From NCBI GenBank assembly GCA_018806985.1, contig JADANN010000439.1, positions 1,247,501-1,311,500 of the forward strand: a stretch of DNA of 64,000 nucleotides, in the 5' to 3' direction. The stretch comes from Angiostrongylus vasorum. Lineage: Eukaryota; Nematoda; Chromadorea; Rhabditida; Metastrongylidae. The notes under the pieces were generated by a model. That model was not told the DNA's origin. It saw nothing but the letters and a program-made list of their open reading frames with translations, and searched no databases. Position numbers and translations under genes: made by a program. This document shows positions 22,571 to 34,322 of the stretch, piece after piece (position 1 is the first letter of the stretch; the number at the start of each line of letters is the position of its first letter).

Positions 22571-24672
22571 ATGAGAGTCATTATATTAGTAGCATTCATT
22601 GCCACAAGAGCTTGCGCAGCGGTACATATGAGCTCACAAGTGCGAACTGAACGATCCGACGGCGAAGGGAGCTTCGAAGAAAAACTCAAAGAGGGATATA
22701 ACTTACTCAAAAACCTAGGGCTGTTTTAAAGTCTGCACGTCCAAAATAAAATATCCATAGTTTCTTCTTTCATTCTTCTTTTTTTTATAAGGAGCCAGAT
22801 GCGGCAGATACTATGAGGCTTCTCAAGAAACTACACGATTTGGAGGTCGAAATAAAAGATGGACAGACTGTGTTTCGAAAACATAACTCCTTGTCATGTG
22901 CAATTCATATTTTCAGAGAACAAGCTGAAGAGATCCTGGAAGACATAAATGAGAGCGAAGGTAATCGCTACAAACGACAAGCATTCCGTGACCACACGTA
23001 TCCTAAAAGCTTGTGGTCAAAGAGAGTGTATTACTCCTTTTCATTTGAGCACAAGTTCGGTTTATTGGTTTTTACTCTCGTTAGAATTTAATCAGGCCTA
23101 GAATTAGAAATCATACAAGTTCAGACAATGGAGCAAGAAGAGCATTCAGAAAAGCTGCAACATTATGGTCCACAGAGACCTGCATTAACTTCAAAGAAAG
23201 CAATGCAGGTAGACAAAACATATCTCAAATTCCTTTGAAATTGCCTATTCGCTTAACAACTAAATTTCTAGCTACCGATAGAATCAACGTTATCCGAGGT
23301 GGAGGTTGTTGGTCGAACATTGGAAAGCTTGGAGGGGTGCAGAGTCTCTCACATGGAGAGGGATGCGAGTCGGTGCGTTCAAAGCGCTTCCTCAATTCAT
23401 CATTAAGTTGCGGTTTAGCAAGTTTTTAGTTTTTTTAGCTTAAGATTGGTCCATAACAACATTACTGTCGTAGAGGTTGTGACCGCTGCGCACGAGATTG
23501 GGCACGCATTGGGTCTCTTCCATACGCAGACGAGATACGATCGTGACAAATTCATTACACTTCATACGCAAAACATCCTGGTAATTCTGGAATGGATGTG
23601 CAGCATAGATAGCCGTCAATGACAGGCTTGTGATTTCAGCCCGGATGGGACACCTAATTCATAAAGCAAACTAAGCGTACTAACTACAGCTATAACCTGA
23701 CCTACGACTATGGAAGTGTTATGCACTATGGAGCGAAGAGGTTTGCCACTTTCTGAATCTTTCCGAGCGAAATAATAATAATACGATTAATATCTACAGT
23801 GTCTCGAAAAACGGACTGCCCGTCATGATTCCACATGATGTTAAATATTTGCAAACCCTTGGCTCCCGTACGATTTCTTTCTACGAGAAACTAATGATTA
23901 ACCTACATTACAGATGCCTTCGTGAGAAAATTGTGACTTAAACATTTAATACAACTCCATATATCCAAATATCTCTGCATAACATTGAAATATTCTAGTT
24001 AAATGCAAGACAAGACCATCAGCCATGTGCGAAAACGGTGGCGTTCCACATCCCAGAGACTGTTCTAAATGCATCTGTCCCAGTGGATATGGCGGAAATA
24101 TTTGCAACCAAAGAGTTAAAATCCTAAGCGATTGTTCTTTTGTAATGGAATAATTCTAGCGATTTTTTGCTTTTCAGCCAGTGGGTTGCGATAAAAATAT
24201 TTCCAGCAACCACATGCTTTCAAACGCTTAGAGATGAAAGGGGTGCCGGAAGAAGAAGCGATGACTTCACTGTGTGCAACTACTGGATTCAAGTAAGACA
24301 ATCTAACCAGCTGTAACATTAATGTTAAAACGAGCGTTCTCTAAGGCACCAAATGGTACAACTATCGAAGTAGTGCTCGATAGCTACACGAGAGGCATTG
24401 GTGCCGACGGTTGCCCCTACGCGGGAGTTGAAATTAAAACAGGAAGCGATAGGCGCCGTACTGGTTATAGGCGAGTATCTAACACTGTGGAGTGCTAGCC
24501 GACTAAGTAGGTATGAATTAAGGTGTTCAGATTTTGCGCTCCGGAAAATGTTGGAGCATCGTTGATCTCTTCATACAACATCGCCCCCTGTGATTACTTA
24601 TGGCGGACTCTGTGGGGCAACAACCGTCTTACGAAACCGAATCGGTAGTGTATATTTTAAAAGCTACGCTTT
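22571..24672 (+). pseudogene. Astacin metalloprotease (propeptide-astacin-EGF-CUB) pseudogene, left-arm copy
   Basis: Astacins are secreted zinc endopeptidases. Exon 1 starts at ATG 22571 with a signal peptide (MRVIILVAFIATRACA). Later exons give a maturation site RYKRQAFRDH (about 22970), NGARRAFRKAA and TETCINF (23133-23211), GGGCWSNIGKLGG (from 23272), HEIGHALGLFHTQTRYDRD (23476-23580, intact zinc motif), YGSVMHYGA (Met-turn), SFYEKLM, an EGF-like exon with CENGGVPHPRDCSKCICPSG (24007-24112), and CUB exons up to CAPENVGASL (24535 on). Breaks: TAA at 23655-23657 in place of the conserved Gln before FxKQ; the pro-segment FxGD exon is absent; one extra A in the CUB exon (24179-24292) that the right-arm copy lacks; one extra C near 24590. 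Mirror at 34323-36427. Confidence 0.85.
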
Positions 24673-25044
24673 ATAAAATGCTCCTCGAACCACTCACTGT
24701 TGTGCGAATTGTTGCAGCTTCCTCTGTTCCGGAGAATTCTCAGACAACGTCCTCGTCAACTCTTCCTATCACTTCTCAGTCAACAAACTCACCGCAACTC
24801 CATTGCCTAGATTGTGCTGTGTGCGTACTAGTATTATAATACTACGTCTATACTCTTGCAATGGCCAAGCAATTTTCTAGGTGCACTACGTTAATGAAAT
24901 GGGATTTTTGCCCTTCTGCGAAATACGATGAGGATTTAAAGAGACTGATCTGTCCGAAATCATGCGGATTCTCTTACTAATTGCTAGTTTTTCTGAAATA
25001 AAAGCTTTTACACTTGAGCACATTTGGGTCTGACTTAAAAATAT

Positions 25045-28000
25045 TCATTCACATCCGTATGTATCATCTGTGTCACCTGCAGTCCCGTTGATCGTCGAGC
25101 GAGCTGAGCGGGCACCAGTAAGTCTTCCATTTTTCCCAGTCGCGTGCAAGAGTAGCCTGGTGGGTTCTGTTCTCTCTAAGGACTCGTCGAGCATCATATC
25201 TTTCTTCTAGGCTCCTTTTGAAAAACTCTGACCGTCGATGATCTTGCTGCAGTACGTCTGATATCCAGAGGAATCCAATCACTAACGGCTTTTGTCCATC
25301 GGTTGTCATTTCTACGCATTACGTGTCCGGCCCACCTTATCATCGACTGTTTGGCGTACAGAACGGTATCTTCGATTTTTTGATCGTTGACGCAGGTCGG
25401 AGCTTCGGATCCCATCCCTTACTTGAGTGAAAAGGGATACTCCTAGCATCGTCCTTTCGACTGCGCGTTCGACAACGCTAAGTGATCTACCGTCCAGCCT
25501 ACGCAGCGAACAAGTTTCTGACGCATACGTTAGCGCAGAAAGTACCGTTGAGTCGAAAAGGTGGGGACGGAGTCGGGTGTTCCTTGTTCTCTTCACTACA
25601 TCCTCGATGCTCTTGAAAGCTCCTTAAGCCGCTCGATTCCTTCTGCTCAGCCCTGGAGCTAGGTCTTTCATCATATTGATTTCAAGACTAGAAGATAGAT
25701 ATAACTGGAGCATTCGGAGATATTCGTTCCGTTGAGTGTGAATGGGGCATGCGAAATCAATCCGCTCTTCATGAACATCGTTTTTGTGAGATTTAGTTGA
25801 AAACCAATCTTTCCACAGGCTTTATCAAAGTCGACAAGCATACGTTCCGCTTGGCTAATGTTTGGTGTTGTGAGGACGATGTCATCAGCAAAGCAAAGAT
25901 GGCGTAACTGCTTACCATCGATTTTCACTCCCACATTATCCCATTCCAATATTCGCATGATGTTTTGGAGAGTGGCGGTAAATAATTTTGGCGAGATAGT
26001 ATCGCCTTGCCTAACCCCTCTTTTGATGTCAATGTTAATATCGTCACAGAATGGTGATATCTTGGTTGTGAAATTTTTTGTACAACTCACGAAGAATCTT
26101 TATGTACTGAGTAGGAAGTTTTTGGCCATCAAGGACTTCCATGACTCCTTTTCTGTCTGAATTAAATCAAAGGCCTTCTGTAAATCGATGAAGATGAGAC
26201 AGAGCGGTCTTTTGTACTCTCGCGATACTTCAGTGAGCCTTGTTATCGTGTGGATGTGGTCCATCGTACTAAATCCTTTTCGAAACTCTGCTTGCTCAAA
26301 TAGCTGTCCTTCGTCCAGTGCTCTGTCAATCCTGTTTAGGAGGACTCGAGTGGAAAGTTTGTAGACTACAGGCAGCAAGCAGATTGGGCGATAGTTGCCG
26401 ATATCCTGTAGGTCACCCTTCTTGAACAATAATACGGTCTTGCTGGTCTTCCACTGAGTAGGGACCTTGCATTCAGACAGGTAACGTGTGAAGAGCCGGG
26501 CTAGTGTGTTTACGAGGACTGGCGGAAGGTTCTTGAGGTGTTCTGATCTTATCCCCTGTGGGGACCTGGTGCTGTTCGATGTTCCGAAGAAATGGCATTT
26601 CGGATTTTAGAAGGGAGAACCGGTGGTAAAACATATCCATCCTCCTTTATTTCATATCGCACGTCTGCATTGTTTTGCAAGTTCGGACGTTAGTTCGCGG
26701 TTGCCTGCAGCTTGTGCGATTCCACGCTGGTGTATCAGTTCGAATGTTTCTGGAGACAGACGTCTCTAGAGTGACTTTCGAACTCTCAGCTTTCATAGCG
26801 CTAACGTCAAGATGTTGAATGAGCCGATCGTATTCTTAATCGATGTCATCAACAGCGGCATCTTCCCAATGGCTGACTAATGAATTGGATAAGTTCCAGT
26901 TTACGGTGGTTATGGGATTTCGGTTTTTTGAATTTAGCGGAGTATTCTCCTTTCCATAAATAGAATCTTGAGCGAAGGAGACGGTGGTCTGATCCTGTGT
27001 AGAATTTTTGGGACAACAGCGACATCGGTTAGGCGAAAACTTCCATTTACTATGATGTGGTCTATTTCATTATGGCACTCTCCTTTGGAAGACTCCCATG
27101 TCCAGCGTTGAGGGTGGGGCTTCTGGAATTGCGAGTTACCATGGATGGTCTTGGTCGCCAAGATGAGCTCAGATAGTTGCTCATCCTGCTCGTTCTATTC
27201 TAATCCATGGGTCCCAATGTGATGTTCTTCAGACTTTCTTCTTGGTCCAATCTTGGTGTTGAAATCTCCAGTGATGACCTTGAAGAATGTACAGCCTTCT
27301 CTGCAGAACTTCTCCAAGTCCATATAGAACGCTTCGACTTCTTCTTCGTTATAGTTTGATGTCGGTGCGTAAACGATGAAGATTATCAAAGCCGGTATAT
27401 TGATCCACATCTTCTTAATCGTAAACGTCCGATTCGGGTTGTAAGCTGTTCGAATGAATCGATATTCATGGACAAACTCGTGTTGAGGTGAACGCCGACG
27501 CCGCCGACTCCTTTACTGTCGCATGTTCCAAGGAACAGTTCTTCTGGGGGTGTCATAGACGGCGTTGATTGGTAGCGTTGTCTCGTCTCGGCCAAGCCGA
27601 TGACGTCGTACCTTATCCTTCTTGCTTACATGAACAAGTCTTCTATCGAGGGCTCGGATGCAAGTGTACGTGCATTGTAGATACAGATCGTCACCACAGT
27701 TACTGTAATCCAGGCAGCTTCCATTGGCTCTGAGATTTTAGCAGCCTCTGCGTATTCGTACTACCCAACGCTGCGAAATTGGAGGCTCTTTCGGTGTCAA
27801 GGGAATGAAGCCCGTTTTTTTTTACTGTGTCTAGCATTTTGATAACCACTTTTAGCTTGCTGGGCTCTGAATGTAGGGGGCTGGGTATACTCACGAGTAG
27901 CTTGTCAGGCTCTCCAAAAGTGGACATGGAGCTTATTTGTTGGAGACGACTCCTAACCGCCTCTCATTCACTTCCCTGTCACTTGATTGCAGGCTTATGG

Positions 28001-28135
28001 CCGAATTGACTCTAGAATACAATCTACACAAACTAGAACGCAGCCACACAAGCGTGCATGAATACGCTTCGTAAATGCAGAAAGTATGTGCCAAATCGGC
28101 GCAGCAGAATCTATCCCCTGGATCCATTTGCGTCT
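25045..28135 (-). mobile_element. APE-type non-LTR retrotransposon (RTE-like), degenerate, left-arm copy
   Basis: This is the mirror of 30860-33950. On the minus strand the apurinic-endonuclease domain precedes the reverse transcriptase. GDFNTKIG lies in 27195-27410, IGNYRPICLLPVVYK in 26100-26429, and RGVRQGDTISPKLF and FADDIVL in 25671-26090. The C-terminal RWAGHVMRR and KWKTYWCPL lie in 25073-25415. It has more frame breaks than the right-arm copy: one base is missing near 26608 (TTCTAAAATCC vs TTCTGAAAATCC opposite), which cuts the RT frame from 193 to 109 codons, and A-run lengths differ near 25375 and 25217. It sits just 3' of the astacin pseudogene. Confidence 0.85.
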
Positions 28136-29227
28136 CAGGAAAGCAAAGGTCGCTTTCGGTCCGCGATTAACCCCCTATCCGCGACCTGGGCACGGGGACT
28201 GGATTAAAAAATGCGAAAACTGGAATAAATCAGTTCTTGTTTTCGCAGTCGCTCCTTTTTGAAGAGAAACTAGAAAAATGAGGAAAATCACTTTGAGGTT
28301 CAATACTGATGAATGTCTCATTTTTTTGAGCAATTCAGACGGAGTCAAAAGAGGGTAACTACGAAACGTCCAATCTTAGCTTAAAATAGGAATACCTGTA
28401 CCACTCAGTGTCCACTATTTAGATATATAAGATTCCTTTAGCTTAAATCAGAAAGCCCATAGCCTTTCTTTTTATATGCTAGCGGTCCTCTGAGAAAAAG
28501 CCAACCTTTGCTAGTGACCACCACTTGCGAATATTAGCAAATGGTAACAATTTTCTACCTGATGAATTAGTTTATTGGTGACTTTCGAAAGGATGAGAAC
28601 AAAGAACAGGAGGTTTAAAACCTTTTGAATAGCAATAAAATCATCACATTAAGGATGAAAGAAGGCGAAATATTGACAACAGCAACAATCCCCACCCCTC
28701 CACATAAATACAGGACGTCTTGAAGCAAATAAACTCGTCAAGAGAAGGTATCGTCGTTCAGATGAACGGGATCACCATTCATCAAACACATCGCTTGTGA
28801 TCGATCGATAGAATACGGCAGCCTATTCTCTAGCATTTTTTTTTGGAACAAATTGAATAATTACTGCCATCATTTGCGCTATTATTATCCCGAACAAAAC
28901 CACGATTTCAATTTCTCCCTTCATTTTTTGCGCAGTCTTTCGAAAATCACTGATTGTATTACTTATTTGTTTCAGGACATCTCGGAAAAAATTGCGAATC
29001 ATTTGAACAAACAAATAAACGGTACGAACACCTATATAAGCCTGCTAACCATAAGCAAGGCGAATGGTTATCCTTTCACCAAAAAATATTGGAGGATTAA
29101 GAGTTTTTATCTTCAAAGCGTGATTTTTTAATATGCTTCGAGCGAGCAGAGACAATTTCATAGCCTATTTTGTTGAGATTTACGGAAGTCACAGCATGAT
29201 AAGTGGAGTTAAGGAAAAAAGGATAAA

Positions 29228-29446
29228 GGGTAAAGGATAAAGCTGTTGGTGTTGATCAATCCCTTGAGGAATGCGCCATGCATTTGACTTCATTAAGCAT
29301 CGTCTGGAGGTGATTGAATGCATATCTGGCCTCTACAATGACTCGTGGTGGCCTACCGATATTTCGAGCCAGTGCTGCTATCCTACCAGACAAGTCCGGT
29401 ACCAGCTTGCTGACGGCAGAGGGATGAAAGGGCTTGGTGGGCCTTT
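29228..29446 (-). repeat. SINE family A, headless copy at the palindrome centre (left)
   Basis: It runs from the tail (AAAGGGTAAAGGATAAAG) through GCGCCATGCATTTGAC to GGGCTTGGTGGGCC, where the left arm ends. The tRNA-related head is missing, unlike its mirror at 29477-29781. The fold point of the palindrome therefore lies inside a SINE. Confidence 0.8.
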
Positions 29447-29544
29447 TGCTGTCTTAACTGTCCTGACTCCACTAAGGGGCGCGTGTGGCGCAGTGGTTCG
29501 AGACTGCGGCTGCGACGCACACGTGGAATAGATCACTCAGCGCC
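29447..29544. other. Palindrome spacer (98 nt) containing the SINE head
   Basis: The unique sequence between the arms is TTTTGCTGTCTTAACTG..., then from 29477 the family A SINE head GGGCGCGTGTGGCGCAGTGG and the B-box region up to about GCGCCCAT. Only this piece breaks the mirror symmetry at the centre, as expected if the right arm is the template and the left arm began by copying back from within the SINE. Confidence 0.8.
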
Positions 29545-29781
29545 CATGGCCCACCAAGCCCTTTCATCCCTCTGCCGTCAGCAAGCTGGTACCGGACTTG
29601 TCTGGTAGGATAGCAGCACTGGCTCGAAATATCGGTAGGCCACCACGAGTCATTGTAGAGGCCAGATATGCATTCAATCACCTCCAGACGATGCTTAATG
29701 AAGTCAAATGCATGGCGCATTCCTCAAGGGATTGATCAACACCAACAGCTTTATCCTTTACCCTTTATCCTTTTTTCCTTA
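29477..29781 (+). repeat. SINE family A, full-length copy at the palindrome centre (right)
   Basis: The A box TGGCGCAGTGG is perfect. A B-box-like GTGGAATAGATCACT follows, then the body GCCCACCAAGCCC, GTACCGGACTTGTCTGG, GGCCACCACGAGTCATTG and GATTGATCAACACC. The tail is tandem CTTTATCC / TTTACCC units. The internal pol III promoter layout marks it as tRNA-derived. Confidence 0.8.
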
Positions 29782-30859
29782 ACTCCACTTATCATGCTGT
29801 GACTTCCGTAAATCTCAACAAAATAGGCTATGAAATTGTCTCTGCTCGCTCGAAGCATATTAAAAAATCACGCTTTGAAGATAAAAACTCTTAATCCTCC
29901 AATATTTTTTGGTGAAAGGATAACCATTCGCCTTGCTTATGGTTAGCAGGCTTATATAGATGTTCGTACCGTTTATTTGTTTGTTCAAATGATTCGCAAT
30001 TTTTTCCGAGATGTCCTGAAACAAATAAGTAATACAATCAGTGATTTTCGAAAGACTGCGCAAAAAATGAAAGGGAGAAATTGAAATCGTGGTTTTGTTC
30101 GGGATAATAATAGCGCAAATGATGGCAGTAATTATTCAATTTGTTCCCAAAAAAAAATGCTAGAGAATAGGCTGCCGTATTCTATCGATCGATCACAAGC
30201 GATGTGTTTGATGAATGGTGATCCCGTTCATCTGAACGACGATACCTTCTCTTGACGAGTTTATTTGCTTCAAGACGTCCTGTATTTATGTGGAGGGGTG
30301 GGGATTGTTGCTGTTGTCAATATTTCGCCTTCTTTCATCCTTAATGTGATGATTTTATTGCTATTCAAAAGGTTTTCAAACCTCCTGTTCTTTGTTCTCA
30401 TCCTTTCGAAAGTCACCAATAAACTAATTCATCAGGTAGAAAATTGTTACCATTTGCTAATATTCGCAAGTGGTGGTCACTAGCAAAGGTTGGCTTTTTC
30501 TCAGAGGACCGCTAGCATATAAAAAGAAAGGCTATGGGCTTTCTGATTTAAGCTAAAGGAATCTTATATATCTAAATAGTGGACACTGAGTGGTACAGGT
30601 ATTCCTATTTTAAGCTAAGATTGGACGTTTCGTAGTTACCCTCTTTTGACTCCGTCTGAATTGCTCAAAAAAATGAGACATTCATCAGTATTGAACCTCA
30701 AAGTGATTTTCCTCATTTTTCTAGTTTCTCTTCAAAAGGAGCGACTGCGAAAACAAGAACTGATTTATTCCAGTTTTCGCATTTTTTAATCCAGTCCCCG
30801 TGCCCAGGTCGCGGATAGGGGGTTAATCGCGGACCGAAAGCGACCTTTGCTTTCCTGAG

Positions 30860-33800
30860 ACGCAAATGGATCCAGGGGATAGATTCTGCTGCGCCGATTT
30901 GGCACATACTTTCTGCATTTACGAAGCGTATTCATGCACGCTTGTGTGGCTGCGTTCTAGTTTGTGTAGATTGTATTCTAGAGTCAATTCGGCCATAAGC
31001 CTGCAATCAAGTGACAGGGAAGTGAATGAGAGGCGGTTAGGAGTCGTCTCCAACAAATAAGCTCCATGTCCACTTTTGGAGAGCCTGACAAGCTACTCGT
31101 GAGTATACCCAGCCCCCTACATTCAGAGCCCAGCAAGCTAAAAGTGGTTATCAAAATGCTAGACACAGTAAAAAAAAACGGGCTTCATTCCCTTGACACC
31201 GAAAGAGCCTCCAATTTCGCAGCGTTGGGTAGTACGAGTACGCAGAGGCTGCTAAAATCTCAGAGCCAATGGAAGCTGCCTGGATTACAGTAACTGTGGT
31301 GACGATCTGTATCTACAATGCACGTACACTTGCATCCGAGCCCTCGATAGAAGACTTGTTCATGTAAGCAAGAAGGATAAGGTACGACGTCATCGGCTTG
31401 GCCGAGACGAGACAACGCTACCAATCAACGCCGTCTATGACACCCCAGAAGAACTGTTCCTTGGAACATGCGACAGTAAAGGAGTCGGCGGCGTCGGCGT
31501 TCACCTCAACACGAGTTTGTCCATGAATATCGATTCATTCGAACAGCTTACAACCCGAATCGGACGTTTACGATTAAGAAGATGTGGATCAATATACCGG
31601 CTTTGATAATCTTCATCGTTTACGCACCGACATCAAACTATAACGAAGAAGAAGTCGAAGCGTTCTATATGGACTTGGAGAAGTTCTGCAGAGAAGGCTG
31701 TACATTCTTCAAGGTCATCACTGGAGATTTCAACACCAAGATTGGACCAAGAAGAAAGTCTGAAGAACATCACATTGGGACCCATGGATTAGAATAGAAC
31801 GAGCAGGGATGAGCAACTATCTGAGCTCATCTTGGCGACCAAGACCATCCATGGTAACTCGCAATTCCAGAAGCCCCACCCTCAACGCTGGACATGGGAG
31901 TCTTCCAAAGGAGAGTGCCATAATGAAATAGACCACATCATAGTAAATGGAAGTTTTCGCCTAACCGATGTCGCTGTTGTCCCAAAATTCTACACAGGAT
32001 CAGACCACCGTCTCCTTCGCTCAAGATTCTATTTATGGAAAGGAGAATACTCCGCTAAATTCAAAAAACCGAAATCCCATAACCACCGTAAACTGGAACT
32101 TATCCAATTCATTAGTCAGCCATTGGGAAGATGCCGCTGTTGATGACATCGATTAAGAATACGATCGGCTCATTCAACATCTTGACGTTAGCGCTATGAA
32201 AGCTGAGAGTTCGAAAGTCACTCTAGAGACGTCTGTCTCCAGAAACATTCGAACTGATACACCAGCGTGGAATCGCACAAGCTGCAGGCAACCGCGAACT
32301 AACGTCCGAACTTGCAAAACAATGCAGACGTGCGATATGAAATAAAGGAGGATGGATATGTTTTACCACCGGTTCTCCCTTCTGAAAATCCGAAATGCCA
32401 TTTCTTCGGAACATCGAACAGCACCAGGTCCCCACAGGGGATAAGATCAGAACACCTCAAGAACCTTCCGCCAGTCCTCGTAAACACACTAGCCCGGCTC
32501 TTCACACGTTACCTGTCTGAATGCAAGGTCCCTACTCAGTGGAAGACCAGCAAGACCGTATTATTGTTCAAGAAGGGTGACCTACAGGATATCGGCAACT
32601 ATCGCCCAATCTGCTTGCTGCCTGTAGTCTACAAACTTTCCACTCGAGTCCTCCTAAACAGGATTGACAGAGCACTGGACGAAGGACAGCTATTTGAGCA
32701 AGCAGAGTTTCGAAAAGGATTTAGTACGATGGACCACATCCACACGATAACAAGGCTCACTGAAGTATCGCGAGAGTACAAAAGACCGCTCTGTCTCATC
32801 TTCATCGATTTACAGAAGGCCTTTGATTTAATTCAGACAGAAAAGGAGTCATGGAAGTCCTTGATGGCCAAAAACTTCCTACTCAGTACATAAAGATTCT
32901 TCGTGAGTTGTACAAAAAATTTCACAACCAAGATATCACCATTCTGTGACGATATTAACATTGACATCAAAAGAGGGGTTAGGCAAGGCGATACTATCTC
33001 GCCAAAATTATTTACCGCCACTCTCCAAAACATCATGCGAATATTGGAATGGGATAATGTGGGAGTGAAAATCGATGGTAAGCAGTTACGCCATCTTTGC
33101 TTTGCTGATGACATCGTCCTCACAACACCAAACATTAGCCAAGCGGAACGTATGCTTGTCGACTTTGATAAAGCCTGTGGAAAGATTGGTTTTCAACTAA
33201 ATCTCACAAAAACGATGTTCATGAAGAGCGGATTGATTTCGCATGCCCCATTCACACTCAACGGAACGAATATCTCCGAATGCTCCAGTTATATCTATCT
33301 TCTAGTCTTGAAATCAATATGATGAAAGACCTAGCTCCAGGGCTGAGCAGAAGGAATCGAGCGGCTTAAGGAGCTTTCAAGAGCATCGAGGATGTAGTGA
33401 AGAGAACAAGGAACACCCGACTCCGTCCCCACCTTTTCGACTCAACGGTACTTTCTGCGCTAACGTATGCGTCAGAAACTTGTTCGCTGCGTAGGCTGGA
33501 CGGTAGATCACTTAGCGTTGTCGAACGCGCAGTCGAAAGGACGATGCTAGGAGTATCCCTTTTCACTCAAGTAAGGGATGGGATCCGAAGCTCCGACCTG
33601 CGTCAACGATCAAAAATCGAAGATACCGTTCTGTACGCCAAACAGTCGATGATAAGGTGGGCCGGACACGTAATGCGTAGAAATGACAACCGATGGACAA
33701 AAGCCGTTAGTGATTGGATTCCTCTGGATATCAGACGTACTGCAGCAAGATCATCGACGGTCAGAGTTTTTCAAAAAGGAGCCTAGAAGAAAGATATGAT

Positions 33801-33950
33801 GCTCGACGAGTCCTTAGAGAGAACAGAACCCACCAGGCTACTCTTGCACGCGACTGGGAAAAATGGAAGACTTACTGGTGCCCGCTCAGCTCGCTCGACG
33901 ATCAACGGGACTGCAGGTGACACAGATGATACATACGGATGTGAATGAAT
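30860..33950 (+). mobile_element. APE-type non-LTR retrotransposon (RTE-like), right-arm copy
   Basis: It encodes an apurinic-type endonuclease followed by a reverse transcriptase. Visible landmarks: TICIYNARTLAS at about 31290, IGLAETR at 31395, VYAPTSN at 31618, GDFNTKIG at 31725 and DHRLLRS near 32005. The RT starts in 32312-32893 with LLFKKGD, IGNYRPICLLP, FRKGFSTMDHIH and FIDLQKAFD (motif A). RGVRQGDTISPKLF (motif B) and FADDIVL (motif C) follow in 32903-33322. The C-terminal region has RWAGHVMRRNDNRW (33640-33700) and ends DDQRDCR at 33920. Stops and shifts at several points make it non-functional as read. The endonuclease-RT layout and hookworm-like sequence suggest the RTE group; clade assignment is an inference. 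Confidence 0.88.
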
Positions 33951-34322
33951 ATTTTTAAGTCAGACCCAAATGTGCTCAAGTGTAAAAGCTTTTTATTTCA
34001 GAAAAACTAGCAATTAGTAAGAGAATCCGCATGATTTCGGACAGATCAGTCTCTTTAAATCCTCATCGTATTTCGCAGAAGGGCAAAAATCCCATTTCAT
34101 TAACGTAGTGCACCTAGAAAATTGCTTGGCCATTGCAAGAGTATAGACGTAGTATTATAATACTAGTACGCACACAGCACAATCTAGGCAATGGAGTTGC
34201 GGTGAGTTTGTTGACTGAGAAGTGATAGGAAGAGTTGACGAGGACGTTGTCTGAGAAATTCTCCGGAACAGAGGAAGCTGCAACAATTCGCACAACAGTG
34301 AGTGGTTCGAGGAGCATTTTAT

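Larger units (their letters stand above)
18394..29446. repeat. Giant inverted repeat, left arm (~11.05 kb)
   Basis: The arm is the reverse complement of 29545-40601. Paired positions sum to about 58991 near the centre and 58995-59001 further out, so small indels add up to only a few bases over 11 kb. I checked matching text at the outer end (CACTCTGGTTGACC vs GGTCAACCAGAGTG), at the inner end (GGGCTTGGTGGGCC vs GGCCCACCAAGCCC) and at many points between. Differences are mainly one-base changes in homopolymer length, with occasional substitutions (e.g. the C in ACACCTATATAAG at about 29032 vs A in ATAGATG opposite). Confidence 0.93.

Noticed and set aside
25858..26160. 100-codon plus-strand frame (and its mirror at 32833-33135)
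   Set aside because: It is antisense to the reverse transcriptase motif B-C region, so a shadow of real coding on the other strand.
29271..29720. Twin identical frames of 82-86 codons facing each other
   Set aside because: They are the two SINE copies at the palindrome centre, not genes.
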